A stretch of 64,000 nt of DNA from the NCBI RefSeq assembly GCF_010448835.1, contig NZ_CP048409.1, forward strand, positions 3,170,001 through 3,234,000. The letters run 5' to 3'. Origin of the DNA: Draconibacterium halophilum. GTDB taxonomy: Bacteria > Bacteroidota > Bacteroidia > Bacteroidales > Prolixibacteraceae. The position numbers and the translations under genes were made by a program. The notes beneath the pieces were generated by a model, which was given only the letters and a program-made list of their open reading frames with translations, was not told the DNA's origin and made no database searches. Shown in pieces: positions 22,668 to 32,952 of the stretch (the stretch's first letter is position 1; each line of letters opens with the position of its first letter).

Positions 22668-23900
22668 TTGATAAGCAACAAATTAAGCAAATCCATACGA
22701 AATTATTATCCACAACTATTACACTTCAGTGTGGCATTATTGTTTGTGAATCTGATATTGGATCCCAGCAATAAAATATTTCACGCTAAATATATTTTAT
22801 TTGTGGGTGTTTTTTTGCTTTGGTTACCACTGTATTATAAAAAAACAGTAAGCCTTTCGAAACAATTACTTTTCATCATGGCATTCATTGGCTTTTTTAT
22901 GCCTTTTTATGCCTTGTCGGTTGGGCTTATTAAAAACTTTGCCAACAACAGCTCCATGGTCGAGCTGGTTTACCTTAACTCTTTTTTCTTTTTTTTCTTG
23001 CTGGTAATTATCGTTACTGAAAACATTCAGCTTCGTCCCGTTCTGAATATATCGGCACTGCTGCTGGTTGCAATAACCGCATTTTCCTACATTATACCGC
23101 TGATCAATCCCGGTCTTTTTGCAAAACTCTATACGTTTTTTGTAACGGAAAAAGAAGCAGCCGTATACGCACTTCGTAATTACGGTAGTTTTACCCTTTT
23201 AATGGTGTTTTATAAAACCTCGCCAATATTGGTATTTCCGCTAGCCTGGTACTTGCATCGGATATTGATTTTAAAAGTTGAAAAGAACAGAATCCGTCAA
23301 ATTGTATTTATACTGGCTATTTCTACTACACTATTTTTATCGGGTACCCGGGCCAATATTTTATCCATGGGGCTTATTCTGCTTTTTTATATCTTTTTTT
23401 ATGCCTATAAAAAATCAAAGCCCGTTGCTTTATTGGTTGCATTTATTTATCTAGTCGGTTTCTTTTACGGGGCAAACCTACTGGCAGACGTTTTTTTAAA
23501 CCGCTCCGAAGTTTCCAATCAGGTAAAACTGGGTCACTTGTTTTCTTATATCGAACACTTTTCAGATCATGTCGGTATTTTGCTCTTTGGCCAGGGAATT
23601 GGCAGCACCATGTACACATCGGGCATAAACAGTGTGGTAAGCGTTACGGAATTAACCTATTTCGAACTCATACGCGTTTGGGGTTTACCCGTTTCAATCG
23701 TCTTTGGACTGATCCTGCTTATTCCCATTTATCAGGAACTAAAAAGCGGAACGATAAGTCATCTGTTTATTGCCTATATCGCCTATCTGTTTATTGCAGG
23801 CACCAACCCGCTCCTGTTAAGTTCTACAGGAATGTTGGTGTTGGTTTATGTTTTCTCGCAGACTTTTTCCACAACCTCCCAAAAAGATGAAATCCAATGA
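22668..23900 (+). CDS. wzy: Wzy-like O-antigen/capsule polymerase
   Basis: A 410-residue polytopic membrane protein with about 11-12 hydrophobic segments and one larger loop before LFLSGTRANILSMGLILLFY. The S-G-T/S-R-A/G pattern is characteristic of the O-antigen ligase/polymerase (Wzy_C/RfaL) fold. By context it should join repeat units in the periplasm after Wzx flips them. WaaL-type ligase is the alternative, which sequence alone does not exclude. The start is a TTG at 22668, 22 bases after the GT4 stop, and the stop overlaps the next ATG by four bases. Confidence 0.82.
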   Translation: MISNKLSKSIRNYYPQLLHFSVALLFVNLILDPSNKIFHAKYILFVGVFLLWLPLYYKKTVSLSKQLLFIMAFIGFFMPFYALSVGLIKNFANNSSMVELVYLNSFFFFFLLVIIVTENIQLRPVLNISALLLVAITAFSYIIPLINPGLFAKLYTFFVTEKEAAVYALRNYGSFTLLMVFYKTSPILVFPLAWYLHRILILKVEKNRIRQIVFILAISTTLFLSGTRANILSMGLILLFYIFFYAYKKSKPVALLVAFIYLVGFFYGANLLADVFLNRSEVSNQVKLGHLFSYIEHFSDHVGILLFGQGIGSTMYTSGINSVVSVTELTYFELIRVWGLPVSIVFGLILLIPIYQELKSGTISHLFIAYIAYLFIAGTNPLLLSSTGMLVLVYVFSQTFSTTSQKDEIQ

Positions 23901-24724
23901 AGGTTCAGATATTATTAGCGACTTATAACAGCGAAAAATACCTTTGGGAGCTCCTGGATTCTCTTGTGGCACAATCATATAAAAACTGGGAGTTGTTGGT
24001 TCACGATGATGGATCGGACGACCGGACCATCCCCATTTTAAAAGAGTTTGAAAGGAAACATGACAGAAGCGTTAAAATATATAACAGCAAGAACCAACTG
24101 GGGCCTAAGCAAAGTTTTGAATACTTATTAAAAAACAGCTCTGCCGACTATTTAATGTTTTGCGATCATGACGATGTTTGGTTGCCTCATAAAATTGAAG
24201 AATCATTAGCTTGCATTCAGAAACGGGAACAGGAAAAACCCAACAAACCGGCATTGGTATTTTCGGATTTGGTGGTAGCAGACGAACAACTGAACACCAT
24301 CAATCCGTCATTCTGGAACTATTCGAAAGTAAACCCAAATAATGTTTACAACTGCTACAAACTTTTGATTAATAATCCGGCACCGGGTTGCACTTTTATC
24401 CTAAATAAAAAGGTAAAAGAACTGGTTCTGCCCTTTCCCGCTCAAGCCAGAATGCACGATTGGTGGATTGTGTTAAAAGTAGCAGAGTCGGGTGTAATTG
24501 ACTATCTAAAAAGACCTGGCTTATTATACCGCCAACACCAAAAAAATAAAGTAGGTGCCGAGGATATTAAAACTGATTATCTGTTATCGCGTATCGCCAA
24601 TTTATCACTCACGATGAAAAGGAATAGGGAAAGTTTTGAGATGATGAAATGTTTGTCACGAGATTATTCCTTGATTAAACTGTTCTATTACAAACTACGT
24701 ATATCGTTTTCAAAATTGCTGTAA
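23897..24724 (+). CDS. Family 2 glycosyltransferase (CDHDDVW type)
   Basis: A 275-residue inverting GT2. Seen are VQILLATYNSEKYLWELLDS, LLVHDDGSDD and the DxD region FCDHDDVWLPHKIE, followed by the acceptor-side MHDWWIVLKVAESG and a basic C-terminus. This subfamily (DQDDVW-like) is frequent among rhamnosyl- and related transferases in cell-surface loci. Its ATG overlaps the polymerase stop (ATGA), which shows translational coupling. It likely extends the repeat unit; donor and linkage are unknown. Confidence 0.9.
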   Translation: MKVQILLATYNSEKYLWELLDSLVAQSYKNWELLVHDDGSDDRTIPILKEFERKHDRSVKIYNSKNQLGPKQSFEYLLKNSSADYLMFCDHDDVWLPHKIEESLACIQKREQEKPNKPALVFSDLVVADEQLNTINPSFWNYSKVNPNNVYNCYKLLINNPAPGCTFILNKKVKELVLPFPAQARMHDWWIVLKVAESGVIDYLKRPGLLYRQHQKNKVGAEDIKTDYLLSRIANLSLTMKRNRESFEMMKCLSRDYSLIKLFYYKLRISFSKLL

Positions 24725-24731
24725 ACTAACA

Positions 24732-25469
24732 ATGTCTATTTCAGTTTGTATACCCACATATAACGGCGAGGCCTACATAAAGGAACAGCTCGATTCCATT
24801 CTCAATCAGACCAGGACTGTTGATGAAATTATTATTTCAGATGATTCATCGACAGATCATACGGTTGAAATTATTCAGTCGTACAACAATCCAAGAATAA
24901 AATTATTCGAAAAGCAAAAGTTCTCCAACCCTATATTTAATCTCGAATTTGCACTTAAACAGGCCAAAGGCGACTATATTTTTTTAGCAGATCAGGACGA
25001 TGTATGGATGCACAATAAAGTGGAAGTGCTGGTAAAAGAATTAGCAAACAGCAAACTGGTGATTTCGGACGGAGTACTCATAAATCAGGAAGGAGAATTA
25101 ATTGCTCCTTCTATTTTTGAAATCTTTAACTCGCGAAGGGGCTTTTTTAAAAACCTTACAAAAAGTTCCTATATGGGATGTTGTATGGCCTTTCATAAAG
25201 AATTATTACCGATTGTGTTACCATTCCCTCAATCAATTGCCATGCACGATTTATGGATTGGATTGAATGCAGAACTTTATACAAGCCCTGTTTTCTGCCC
25301 GGGCAAACTGGTAAAATACAGAAGGCACGGTTTAAACAAAACACCACTGGATGCAAAAACTAACCGGAATTCATTATTTTATAAGATAGCCTTTCGGCTT
25401 ACAATGCTGATACTTCTGGCTTCACGGTTTACCAGTAAAAAAATGGAATTACTATTCGCTAACAGATAG
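24732..25469 (+). CDS. Family 2 glycosyltransferase (DQDDVW type)
   Basis: 245 residues with ISVCIPTYNGEAYIKEQLDS, IIISDDSSTDHT and the catalytic-metal region FLADQDDVWMHNKVE, then MGCCMAFHKELL and AMHDLWIGLNAELY. It is close in layout to the preceding GT2 (MHDWWIVL against MHDLWIGL), so the two may be old duplicates that add similar sugars. It begins 8 bases after its neighbour's stop. Cytoplasmic, soluble or weakly membrane-bound by its hydrophobic C-terminus (FRLTMLILLASRF). Confidence 0.9.
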   Translation: MSISVCIPTYNGEAYIKEQLDSILNQTRTVDEIIISDDSSTDHTVEIIQSYNNPRIKLFEKQKFSNPIFNLEFALKQAKGDYIFLADQDDVWMHNKVEVLVKELANSKLVISDGVLINQEGELIAPSIFEIFNSRRGFFKNLTKSSYMGCCMAFHKELLPIVLPFPQSIAMHDLWIGLNAELYTSPVFCPGKLVKYRRHGLNKTPLDAKTNRNSLFYKIAFRLTMLILLASRFTSKKMELLFANR

Positions 25470-25471
25470 AT

Positions 25472-26368
25472 ATGGAAACTCCTCAGGTAGTTGTATTAAT
25501 TCTGAATTATAATTCGTGGAAGGCCACCGATGCCTACATTCATCAATTAAAACTGCAGCAAGGCATTCAGCTTTCCGTTTTAGTCGTTGACAACTGTTCT
25601 ACGGATGGTTCCTATAAATCGCTATGTCAACATTTCCAAAGCGACAAGCAAGTAGAAATCATTCAATCAGATTACAATGGAGGATATGCTTACGGGAATA
25701 ATTTTGGATTAAAACACCTCCAGAAAAAGCTACTTGAAAAAACATTTATTGTTATCAGTAATAACGATATTTCTATTGAAAATCCCGAATTGTTACAAGA
25801 ACTGGTTACCAGTTACAACCAATGCGACGATATTGCTTTTATTTCGCCACTCATGCACATGGATGGCAAACCCGTTCGTAATACTGCATGGAAAATCCCG
25901 GAATTTTCTTACGATATAAAAACAGTGCTTAGTTGTAATGTAGCAAAAGCCGGCGAGGCTGTTTATTACGACCTTCCCATGCAACAAAAACTAATGCCTG
26001 TAGATTGCCTCACCGGTTCTTTTTTTATGGGAAAACTGGACACATTTGCACAGTTGGATTTTTTCGACGAACGTACCTTTTTGTATGAAGAGGAGCGCAT
26101 TCTGGGACAAAAAGTAAAAAAAGCCGGGCTCAGGAATTACCTGGCTTTGAAGCTTAATTTTTTTCATGAAGACTCTGCCGTTATCAGCAAGGAAATGAAT
26201 CACCTGTCGCAAATTCAGCATTTATTACATAGCCGGCTGGTTTTTCATAAGTACTATGCAGAAACAAATATTGTTTTGCTTGCTTTCTTAAAAACATTCT
26301 ATTCGCTCTTTCTTTTCGCAAAAAAGGTACAACTGAAATTCAGAAAGAGCAACGGATCGGTTTATTGA
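25472..26368 (+). CDS. Family 2 glycosyltransferase (rhamnosyltransferase-like)
   Basis: 298 residues. PQVVVLILNYNSWKATDAYI, VLVVDNCSTDGSYKSL, NGGYAYGNNFGLK, FIVISNNDISIEN, CLTGSFFMGKLD and the FFDERTFLYEEERIL acceptor motif are typical of WbbL-like GT2 enzymes, as at 11833 and 36838. It starts two bases after the previous gene ends and closes the glycosyltransferase run. The next gene, after 87 bases, begins the export part of the locus. Confidence 0.9.
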   Translation: METPQVVVLILNYNSWKATDAYIHQLKLQQGIQLSVLVVDNCSTDGSYKSLCQHFQSDKQVEIIQSDYNGGYAYGNNFGLKHLQKKLLEKTFIVISNNDISIENPELLQELVTSYNQCDDIAFISPLMHMDGKPVRNTAWKIPEFSYDIKTVLSCNVAKAGEAVYYDLPMQQKLMPVDCLTGSFFMGKLDTFAQLDFFDERTFLYEEERILGQKVKKAGLRNYLALKLNFFHEDSAVISKEMNHLSQIQHLLHSRLVFHKYYAETNIVLLAFLKTFYSLFLFAKKVQLKFRKSNGSVY

Positions 26369-26455
26369 TCAAAGTTAATTATTACTTTTATTGCCCAACA
26401 TTTGAACGTTTTATATTAATTTATTTACCAATACCTGAAAACATTATCAAATTTT

Positions 26456-28888
26456 ATGAGAATTAATATCCTTAAATATTCCTGGTTTATTCTGATGTTT
26501 TTATTGCTGCTGCAAGGTAAAACAATGGCCCAGGGCGTAGACCCAATGGACCAAAATGTTTCCGAAATAAAATCAAGCCAGATATCGGATGCACAAATGC
26601 GTGTAATTATGCAACGTGCTATTGAGGCCGGTATGACACCCGAGCAGATTGAATCCTTAGCCCGGTCGAGAGGAATGGCAGAAAGCGAAGTTGAAAAATT
26701 TAAGGAACGTGTAGAACGGCTGTACGATAACAAGTTAATGGATGAAGACAGCAAGGGAATAAAAGTGAACACACGCCCCAAAGTGGAGTATCCTGAAAAC
26801 CTGGAAGAACGACTCCCCAACTCCGCTCATTCGCAAACAAACCCAAATTTTGGTTTTAGCTTGTTTAAAAATACCGACCTCACCTTCGAACCCAGCTTTA
26901 ATGTTTTAACTCCACGCGATTATATAATTGGTCCGGGCGACCTGCTAAACATTGATGTTTGGGGAGCGTCGCAACACAGTTATCAAGAAGTTGTTTCAAA
27001 CGAAGGAAGTATAATTATTTCAAATATTGGCCCCGTATTCTTAAGTGGAATGAGCAAAGAAGAGGCCGGTAAAAAATTGAAAACAATCTTAAGCCGAATC
27101 TACTCCGGACTCAAAGATGGAAAAACTTCAATGAAAGTTACACTTGGCGCTGTACGAAGTATTCAAATAAATATAGTTGGCGAAGTGGTTTTACCCGGAA
27201 CCTACAATATTTCAGCAATGGCAACGGCTTTTAATGCCATGTACATAGCCGGAGGTCCTGCCGAAAATGGTTCAATTCGGGATGTACAGATAATTCGTAA
27301 TAATAAAATAGTTGCACACATCGACTTTTATGAATACTTACTAAATGCGCAGCAATCCAACAACATACGCTTACAAGATCAGGATATCATTTTTATCCCA
27401 GCGTATGAAAATCGCGTATCGATAAACGGTGAAGTAAAACGCCCGATGTCCTTCGACATTAAACCGGACGAATCATTGGACGACTTAATTGGTTTTGCAG
27501 GTGGATTTACAGGAAATGCCTATACTGAACGTATTAAAATTATCAGAAATACGAGCAAGGAAAAGCGAATATTAGACATTGCTGCTGAGTACTTAGATGC
27601 CATACGTCTGGAAAACGGCGACGAAGTTTATATAGATGCCGTTTTACATCGTTTTGAAAACCGGGTATATATTTCCGGAGCGGTTTTTCGCCCGGGAATC
27701 TATGCCATCGACGAATCAACGAGTTTAAAGGAACTGATAAAAAAAGCAGATGGTTTACGCGAAGATGTATTTAAAGACCGTATTTCAGTATTCCGCTTAC
27801 AAGACGATCTCACAAGAGAGCATATTGCTGTTGATTTAAATAACTTGTTAGCTTCCAATCTTGATTTCACCTTGCAACGTGAAGACTCCATACATATCCC
27901 GTCTATCCACGATTTACGCGAAACACGCACCATACAGATTGAAGGAGAAGTGATGCATCCAGGAATTTATCCTTATTCCGAAAACACAAAAGTTGAAGAT
28001 TTAATTATCCAGGCCGGAGGGTTATTGGAAACCGCCTCTACGGCAAATATTGAAATTGCCAGAAGATTGTCAGACAATACCTCAACGGTTACTTCCGTTA
28101 AGTTGGCTGATATTATAAAATTCCCTATAGATAAATCATTGGCAATTAGTGATGCTGCCTCCAATTTTATACTAAAACCTTTCGATCAGGTGTTTGTTCG
28201 TAAATCTCCGGCTTACATTCCACAAATGCTGGTAAGCATTAACGGAGAAGTAAACTTCCCTGGTAAATACTCAATAACTTCCCGCACTGAACGAGTCTCC
28301 GATTTAATAAAAAGGTCAGGAGGCATTACTACCGAAGCCTATATTAACGGTGCCAGCCTAATTCGAAAAAAAACACAGGACAAAACCCTGACAGACAAGG
28401 CTATTGACAATATTACAATGGAAAAAGAATCATCGAACAATATAAATATCATCCGAAATGAGTTTGATATAATTGCACTTGATCTGGCAAGTATTCTTTC
28501 CAATCCGGGAGGAAACAGCGATTTGATTTTACAGGAAGGAGATTCCATTCGCATATTAAAATCTTTGCAAACCATTAAAGTAAGTGGATCTGTATACAAT
28601 CCGAATGTAGTTCCTTTCGACGAAACACAAAGTGTGAAGGAATATCTCTCTAATGCCGGAGGTTTAACAAAAAGGTCAAAACCTGGTCATATTTATGTGG
28701 TTTATGCAAATGGTTCAGTTAAAAAAACCCAAAAAACATTGTTTGGGCGTAAATACCCCGAATTACAAGCAGGGGCAGAAATAATTGTTCCAAGTAAAGG
28801 AGAACGAAGAAAGATGTCGCCGACAGGTGCCATTTCATTAGTCGCTTCTATTTCACTTATTATTGTTTCTCTAATCAATGCCAGGTGA
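26456..28888 (+). CDS. wza: Large polysaccharide export protein with multiple SLBB domains
   Basis: 810 residues, far longer than E. coli Wza (~380). A signal peptide (FILMFLLLLQGKTMAQG) is followed by a charged linker and the polysaccharide export domain (about 155-250: DYIIGPGDLLNIDVWGASQH). About six SLBB repeats come next, each with a 'GEV..PG.Y.......V.DLI..AGG' type pattern, for example VVLPGTYNISAM, EVMHPGIYPYSE and EVNFPGKYSITS. The C-terminus ends with one hydrophobic helix (GAISLVASISLIIVSL), which could span the outer membrane as in Wza. It would form the outer-membrane/periplasmic export channel with the Wzz-like protein encoded next. Confidence 0.92.
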   Translation: MRINILKYSWFILMFLLLLQGKTMAQGVDPMDQNVSEIKSSQISDAQMRVIMQRAIEAGMTPEQIESLARSRGMAESEVEKFKERVERLYDNKLMDEDSKGIKVNTRPKVEYPENLEERLPNSAHSQTNPNFGFSLFKNTDLTFEPSFNVLTPRDYIIGPGDLLNIDVWGASQHSYQEVVSNEGSIIISNIGPVFLSGMSKEEAGKKLKTILSRIYSGLKDGKTSMKVTLGAVRSIQINIVGEVVLPGTYNISAMATAFNAMYIAGGPAENGSIRDVQIIRNNKIVAHIDFYEYLLNAQQSNNIRLQDQDIIFIPAYENRVSINGEVKRPMSFDIKPDESLDDLIGFAGGFTGNAYTERIKIIRNTSKEKRILDIAAEYLDAIRLENGDEVYIDAVLHRFENRVYISGAVFRPGIYAIDESTSLKELIKKADGLREDVFKDRISVFRLQDDLTREHIAVDLNNLLASNLDFTLQREDSIHIPSIHDLRETRTIQIEGEVMHPGIYPYSENTKVEDLIIQAGGLLETASTANIEIARRLSDNTSTVTSVKLADIIKFPIDKSLAISDAASNFILKPFDQVFVRKSPAYIPQMLVSINGEVNFPGKYSITSRTERVSDLIKRSGGITTEAYINGASLIRKKTQDKTLTDKAIDNITMEKESSNNINIIRNEFDIIALDLASILSNPGGNSDLILQEGDSIRILKSLQTIKVSGSVYNPNVVPFDETQSVKEYLSNAGGLTKRSKPGHIYVVYANGSVKKTQKTLFGRKYPELQAGAEIIVPSKGERRKMSPTGAISLVASISLIIVSLINAR

Positions 28889-28964
28889 CGATGAAAGCAG
28901 GCAAAACACATCTAACACATCGTTTTAAAGGATAAATTCACCCGAAATTGTTATCAAATCTAAA

Positions 28965-30092
28965 ATGACTGAAAATACAAATACAATTCACAAAAAAGAT
29001 TATCTGGAACTCGCCGATTTATATACAAGACTAAAACAAAACCGGGGAGTTATTATTAAATCAGCTGCTATCGCCTTTTTCATAGGTGTGTTTTTTGTGG
29101 TTTTCACTCCCAGGGTTTATAAAACACAAGTTAGTTTATTAGCCGAATCTAATTCTAATAGTCCTGCAAACGGATTAATGGGACAGCTGGGAAACCTTGC
29201 AGGATTAGATGTGGGAGGTTTAATGGGTTTAGATATGGGCGGTAACAGCAAAAGTGCCTTAACACCCGATTTATATCCGCAAGTGGTAAAAAGCACAACC
29301 TTTCTTATCGACATTTTACAGCAAGAAGTGTATCTGCCAAAAGAAGATCTTACGTTGTCGGTTAGTGAATACCTGCAGGAACATACAAAACCATCCATTT
29401 CGGGCTGGGTAGGTTATGCAATGAGTTTATTGAAATCAAAGGGCGAGAATAGAATTATTCCTCAGAAAAAAGAAGGAGAACCTTTAGATCTTACTCAGGG
29501 AGATCTGGATTTAATAGAAGGACTCGCTAACACCATAGAAGTAAATATTATTAAATCGGAGAGTGGACTTACCGGTGGCGACAGTAAAGTAATTCAGGTT
29601 AGTGTAGAACAACAAGATCCTTATGTATCGGCGCTGTTAACCGAAAAGGTGATTGCCAGTTTAAAACAATATATTATCGACTACCACACCAGCAAAGAAA
29701 AGAATGACCTTGCTTTTATAGAAGCACGTTACCAGGAAGCGAAAGCAAAGTATTTTGAAAAACAGGAGGCTTTGGCCGAGTACGATGACAGCAATGTAAA
29801 TGTAATTCTTGCATCGGCAAAATCGCGTCGCGACAGGCTGGTTACCGAAACCACTTTGGCCTCGAACTTATACAAAGGTTTAGCTCAAAAACGAGAACAA
29901 GCACAAATATTGGTTCAGGATAAAACACCGGTTTTTACAGTAATAGAACCGGCAAAAGTCCCTCAACGAAAAAGTAAACCCAAAACAATGTTTACCATCA
30001 TTAGCCTTACAATAATTGGTTTGTTTGCAGGAACTTGTATTGTTATCTGGAAGGAGTTTATCGTTTCAAACGATACAAATAAAATAAATTAG
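28965..30092 (+). CDS. wzz: Wzz-like chain-length determinant / polysaccharide co-polymerase
   Basis: 375 residues with two membrane helices, about 31-51 (VIIKSAAIAFFIGVFFVVFT) and about 341-361 (MFTIISLTIIGLFAGTCIVI), enclosing a periplasmic region. A helical stretch (EARYQEAKAKYFEKQEALAE) and a Pro-rich stretch before helix 2 (PAKVPQRKSKPK) match the Wzz fold. There is no cytoplasmic tyrosine-kinase domain, and no separate Wzc-type kinase gene is found nearby. It sets polymer length together with Wzy and couples to the SLBB export protein. It lies 76 bases after that gene. Confidence 0.9.
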   Translation: MTENTNTIHKKDYLELADLYTRLKQNRGVIIKSAAIAFFIGVFFVVFTPRVYKTQVSLLAESNSNSPANGLMGQLGNLAGLDVGGLMGLDMGGNSKSALTPDLYPQVVKSTTFLIDILQQEVYLPKEDLTLSVSEYLQEHTKPSISGWVGYAMSLLKSKGENRIIPQKKEGEPLDLTQGDLDLIEGLANTIEVNIIKSESGLTGGDSKVIQVSVEQQDPYVSALLTEKVIASLKQYIIDYHTSKEKNDLAFIEARYQEAKAKYFEKQEALAEYDDSNVNVILASAKSRRDRLVTETTLASNLYKGLAQKREQAQILVQDKTPVFTVIEPAKVPQRKSKPKTMFTIISLTIIGLFAGTCIVIWKEFIVSNDTNKIN

Positions 30093-30199
30093 TTTCCGAA
30101 AAACGAATCAATCGAGCCACATTAAAAACACACTTATTAATACATTGTTGATCTGGGAAAGAGCATAAAATAACCCCGCAAAAACAACGTTAAATTCCT

Positions 30200-31624
30200 A
30201 TGCATAAACAAACCCAAAAAATATTATCGATACTATTATTCTTGGGGCTTTGTCCATTATCGAACCTCTTTGCACAGTCCGTAAGTCTGGAGTATAACAC
30301 CCTGGCTGGCACAAAAAACCAGCTTCCTTTTTGGCTGTGGGCCAACCAATTGGGACAATTTGAGAAAAATAGCAGCACCATTCAAAACCTGAGTTTGAAT
30401 GCTTTTCACGAACAGCGCCTCGGAGAGTCAGATTTCAATATTGAGGCCGGACTTGATCTGGACCTACTGCTGGCCGACCAAAACGACATGCGCTTTACCC
30501 AACTTTTTGGCAGCATCAGCTGGAAATTTCTCCAGCTGCAAATCGGTGCTTTCCCCGAAAAAGAAGTCCATGCCGGATTGTCAACCACCAACGGTAACCT
30601 GGCGGCATCGCGCAATGCTCGCCCTCATCCACGAATCAGATTCGGGTTTAACCGCTTTATTCCTGTTTTTTTCGACTGGTTCTCCTTAAATGGTTTTTAT
30701 GAAGAAGGTTTACTCAACGACAACCGCTACGTAGAAGACACTCATTTACACCGAAAAGCATTTTATTTTCGTTTTGGGAATCCAAGATCCATTGAAATCA
30801 CAGGTGGTGTAGAACACTTTATAATGTGGGGTGGTACCCATCCTGTTTATGGAGAATTTAAGGGCTGGGATTCGTATTTTGATTATATGTTTGGTAGCGA
30901 TGGTGATGAAAATACATTGTTAGAAAATCAAAATAATCTGGTCGGGAATGGATATGGTGTTTACCAACTTCAGATAAGAAAAGACTGGAACAAATTGCAT
31001 GCGACATTTTACCTCAGCCATCCTTTTGAAGACCGGTCAGGAATGGAGCTGGAAAATTATGCCGACAACTTATTAGGATTACACTTCGCATTTCAGAAAG
31101 AACACCCTTTTCTTGAAAATCTCGTCCTTGAATTCTTTAATACCAAAAACCAAAGTGGCCCCTACCACCTCGTTGTTGGTGACGATGGAAAAGGACATGG
31201 GCGGGGCCGCGACGATTATTACAATCATGGTATTTATTTCTCCGGGGTTACCTTCCATCAAATGTCCATGGCCAGTCCTGTATTTGCCACTGTAATTGTT
31301 GAAGACGGAATAAGTAAAGGTTTTGAAAGTACCCGTCTCTCCGGATTTCATTTAGGTTTCGACGGATCAATTTCACAGACATTTCACTGGAAAGCCAAGT
31401 ATACCTACTCCAATAACTATGGGCAGCACAATGGTCTTGACGGGTCAACTTACAACCCATCACGAAAACAAGCTTCAGCGATGGGTGAATTGAGTTGGAA
31501 TCCGCAAGAGAAAAAGATAGAAATTTCCGCAACTATTGCAGCCGACCATGGAACTCTGTATGATAATGGAATTTCTACCACCCGATTGGGAGCAATGGTA
31601 TCATTCAAGTATCATTTTAACTAA
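30200..31624 (+). CDS. Wzi-like capsule assembly protein, third and divergent
   Basis: 474 residues, signal peptide (ILSILLFLGLCPLSNLFAQS) and a C-terminal beta-barrel signature ending VSFKYHFN. The family resemblance lies in the barrel pattern around FGFNRFIPVFFDWFSLNGFY, VEHFIMWGGTHPVYG and HLGFDGSISQTFHWKAKYTY. The ENLWWGPG motif of the two upstream paralogues is absent, so it forms a separate branch often found next to SLBB/Wzz genes in Bacteroidota. Probable site is the outer membrane, with a role in polymer attachment or egress. Family call is good; function is inferred. Confidence 0.8.
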   Translation: MHKQTQKILSILLFLGLCPLSNLFAQSVSLEYNTLAGTKNQLPFWLWANQLGQFEKNSSTIQNLSLNAFHEQRLGESDFNIEAGLDLDLLLADQNDMRFTQLFGSISWKFLQLQIGAFPEKEVHAGLSTTNGNLAASRNARPHPRIRFGFNRFIPVFFDWFSLNGFYEEGLLNDNRYVEDTHLHRKAFYFRFGNPRSIEITGGVEHFIMWGGTHPVYGEFKGWDSYFDYMFGSDGDENTLLENQNNLVGNGYGVYQLQIRKDWNKLHATFYLSHPFEDRSGMELENYADNLLGLHFAFQKEHPFLENLVLEFFNTKNQSGPYHLVVGDDGKGHGRGRDDYYNHGIYFSGVTFHQMSMASPVFATVIVEDGISKGFESTRLSGFHLGFDGSISQTFHWKAKYTYSNNYGQHNGLDGSTYNPSRKQASAMGELSWNPQEKKIEISATIAADHGTLYDNGISTTRLGAMVSFKYHFN

Positions 31625-31866
31625 ATTTAAACACACCTTATAATAGTATGAAGTAAGTTTTTAGAGCAGAGCTTTAACGCCAACGAAAGCAAAACTTATG
31701 CTTTAAAACAAATTGTTAAAACTTAAATCTTTTACAAAAAATATTCTTATTCTAATCAAAAATATGTAATTTTAGCACCTATGGACACATGAAAAACAAA
31801 TTAACACGCAGCTAATCAGCATTTTGGCACCTATAAAACACAAATACAACATCATAATAATTTGCA

Positions 31867-32952
31867 ATGGAAATAATCTTAATCCTTTCCGCACTTATTC
31901 TTGGCTTTCTGATCGTTTTAGTAGCAGTACCTCCAATAATACGCACAGCAAAGGCTAAGCATCTTTTTGAACCTTTTGAAGAAAGAAAAGTACACACAAA
32001 AGTTGTTCCTCCACTTGGTGGAGTGGCCATTTTTATTGGCTTTACCATAAGCGCCATATTTGCAACCGACGGATTAGAATTTGATGCGTTAAAATATATC
32101 ATAGCAGGCATAATTTTTATGTTTTTTATTGGGCTGAAAGACGACCTAATGATTATCTCTGCCCGAAAAAAACTGATCGTGCAAATAATAGCCGCCATTT
32201 TATTCATCTCTTTTGCAAATATTCATTTCACAAATCTTCATGGGGTATTTGGCCAACATAAAATTGGTCATCTCCCAGGTATTTCACTCTCTTTGTTTGC
32301 AATGATAGTGATCATAAATGCCTTTAATCTGATTGACGGGGTTGATGGTCTGGCATCAGGACTGGGAATGTTGGTCTCATTTGTATTTGGAACCTGGTTT
32401 TATTTGAGTGAAAACTATCCGCTTGCAATACTTGCATTTGCACTGGTTGGAAGTTTGGCAGCATTTTTTCTCTTTAATGTTTTTGGTAACCGAAACAAGC
32501 TATTTATGGGAGATACCGGCTCCCTCATAATCGGATTTATCATTTCTGTAATGGTTGTTTATTTCAACGAAATGAATTTAACCGCACCGGAACCCTATAG
32601 AATTGGAGGAGCACCGGCAGTTTCTTTTGCTATAATTATAGTGCCTCTTATTGATACCCTAAGGGTAATGACAATAAGAATAGGACAACGACGCTCTCCG
32701 TTTTCGCCCGACAAAAACCATGTCCATCACCGGTTATTAGAGTTGCTGGATTCGCACCTGAAAGTTACCTTAACAATTATAAGTGCTAATATTCTAATAA
32801 TAGCAACTGCAATTGGTTTAAATCACTGGGGTGTAAATGTAAACATACAGTTTATACTGATTTTCTTTATTGGTTTGTTTGGCTCATTCTTGCCGTCATT
32901 TGCATTGCGCTTTAAAAAAGTAAAAAAGGCCAGAAAAGTGTATTCCTCATAG
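31867..32952 (+). CDS. wecA: WecA/TagO-type undecaprenyl-phosphate sugar-1-phosphate transferase
   Basis: 361 residues, about 10-11 membrane helices, of the MraY/WecA/RfbA superfamily. It transfers a HexNAc-1-phosphate (usually GlcNAc-1-P) from UDP-sugar to undecaprenyl phosphate and starts the repeat unit. Landmarks are KVVPPLGGVAIF, the Mg-binding D92-D93 in GLKDDLMI, N151-AFNLIDGVDGLASG, NKLFMGDTGSLIIGF and PDKNHVHHRLLEL near the end. It is the last gene of the polysaccharide locus and is separated from maeB by a repeat-bearing gap. It could also serve other envelope polymers. Confidence 0.92.
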   Translation: MEIILILSALILGFLIVLVAVPPIIRTAKAKHLFEPFEERKVHTKVVPPLGGVAIFIGFTISAIFATDGLEFDALKYIIAGIIFMFFIGLKDDLMIISARKKLIVQIIAAILFISFANIHFTNLHGVFGQHKIGHLPGISLSLFAMIVIINAFNLIDGVDGLASGLGMLVSFVFGTWFYLSENYPLAILAFALVGSLAAFFLFNVFGNRNKLFMGDTGSLIIGFIISVMVVYFNEMNLTAPEPYRIGGAPAVSFAIIIVPLIDTLRVMTIRIGQRRSPFSPDKNHVHHRLLELLDSHLKVTLTIISANILIIATAIGLNHWGVNVNIQFILIFFIGLFGSFLPSFALRFKKVKKARKVYSS

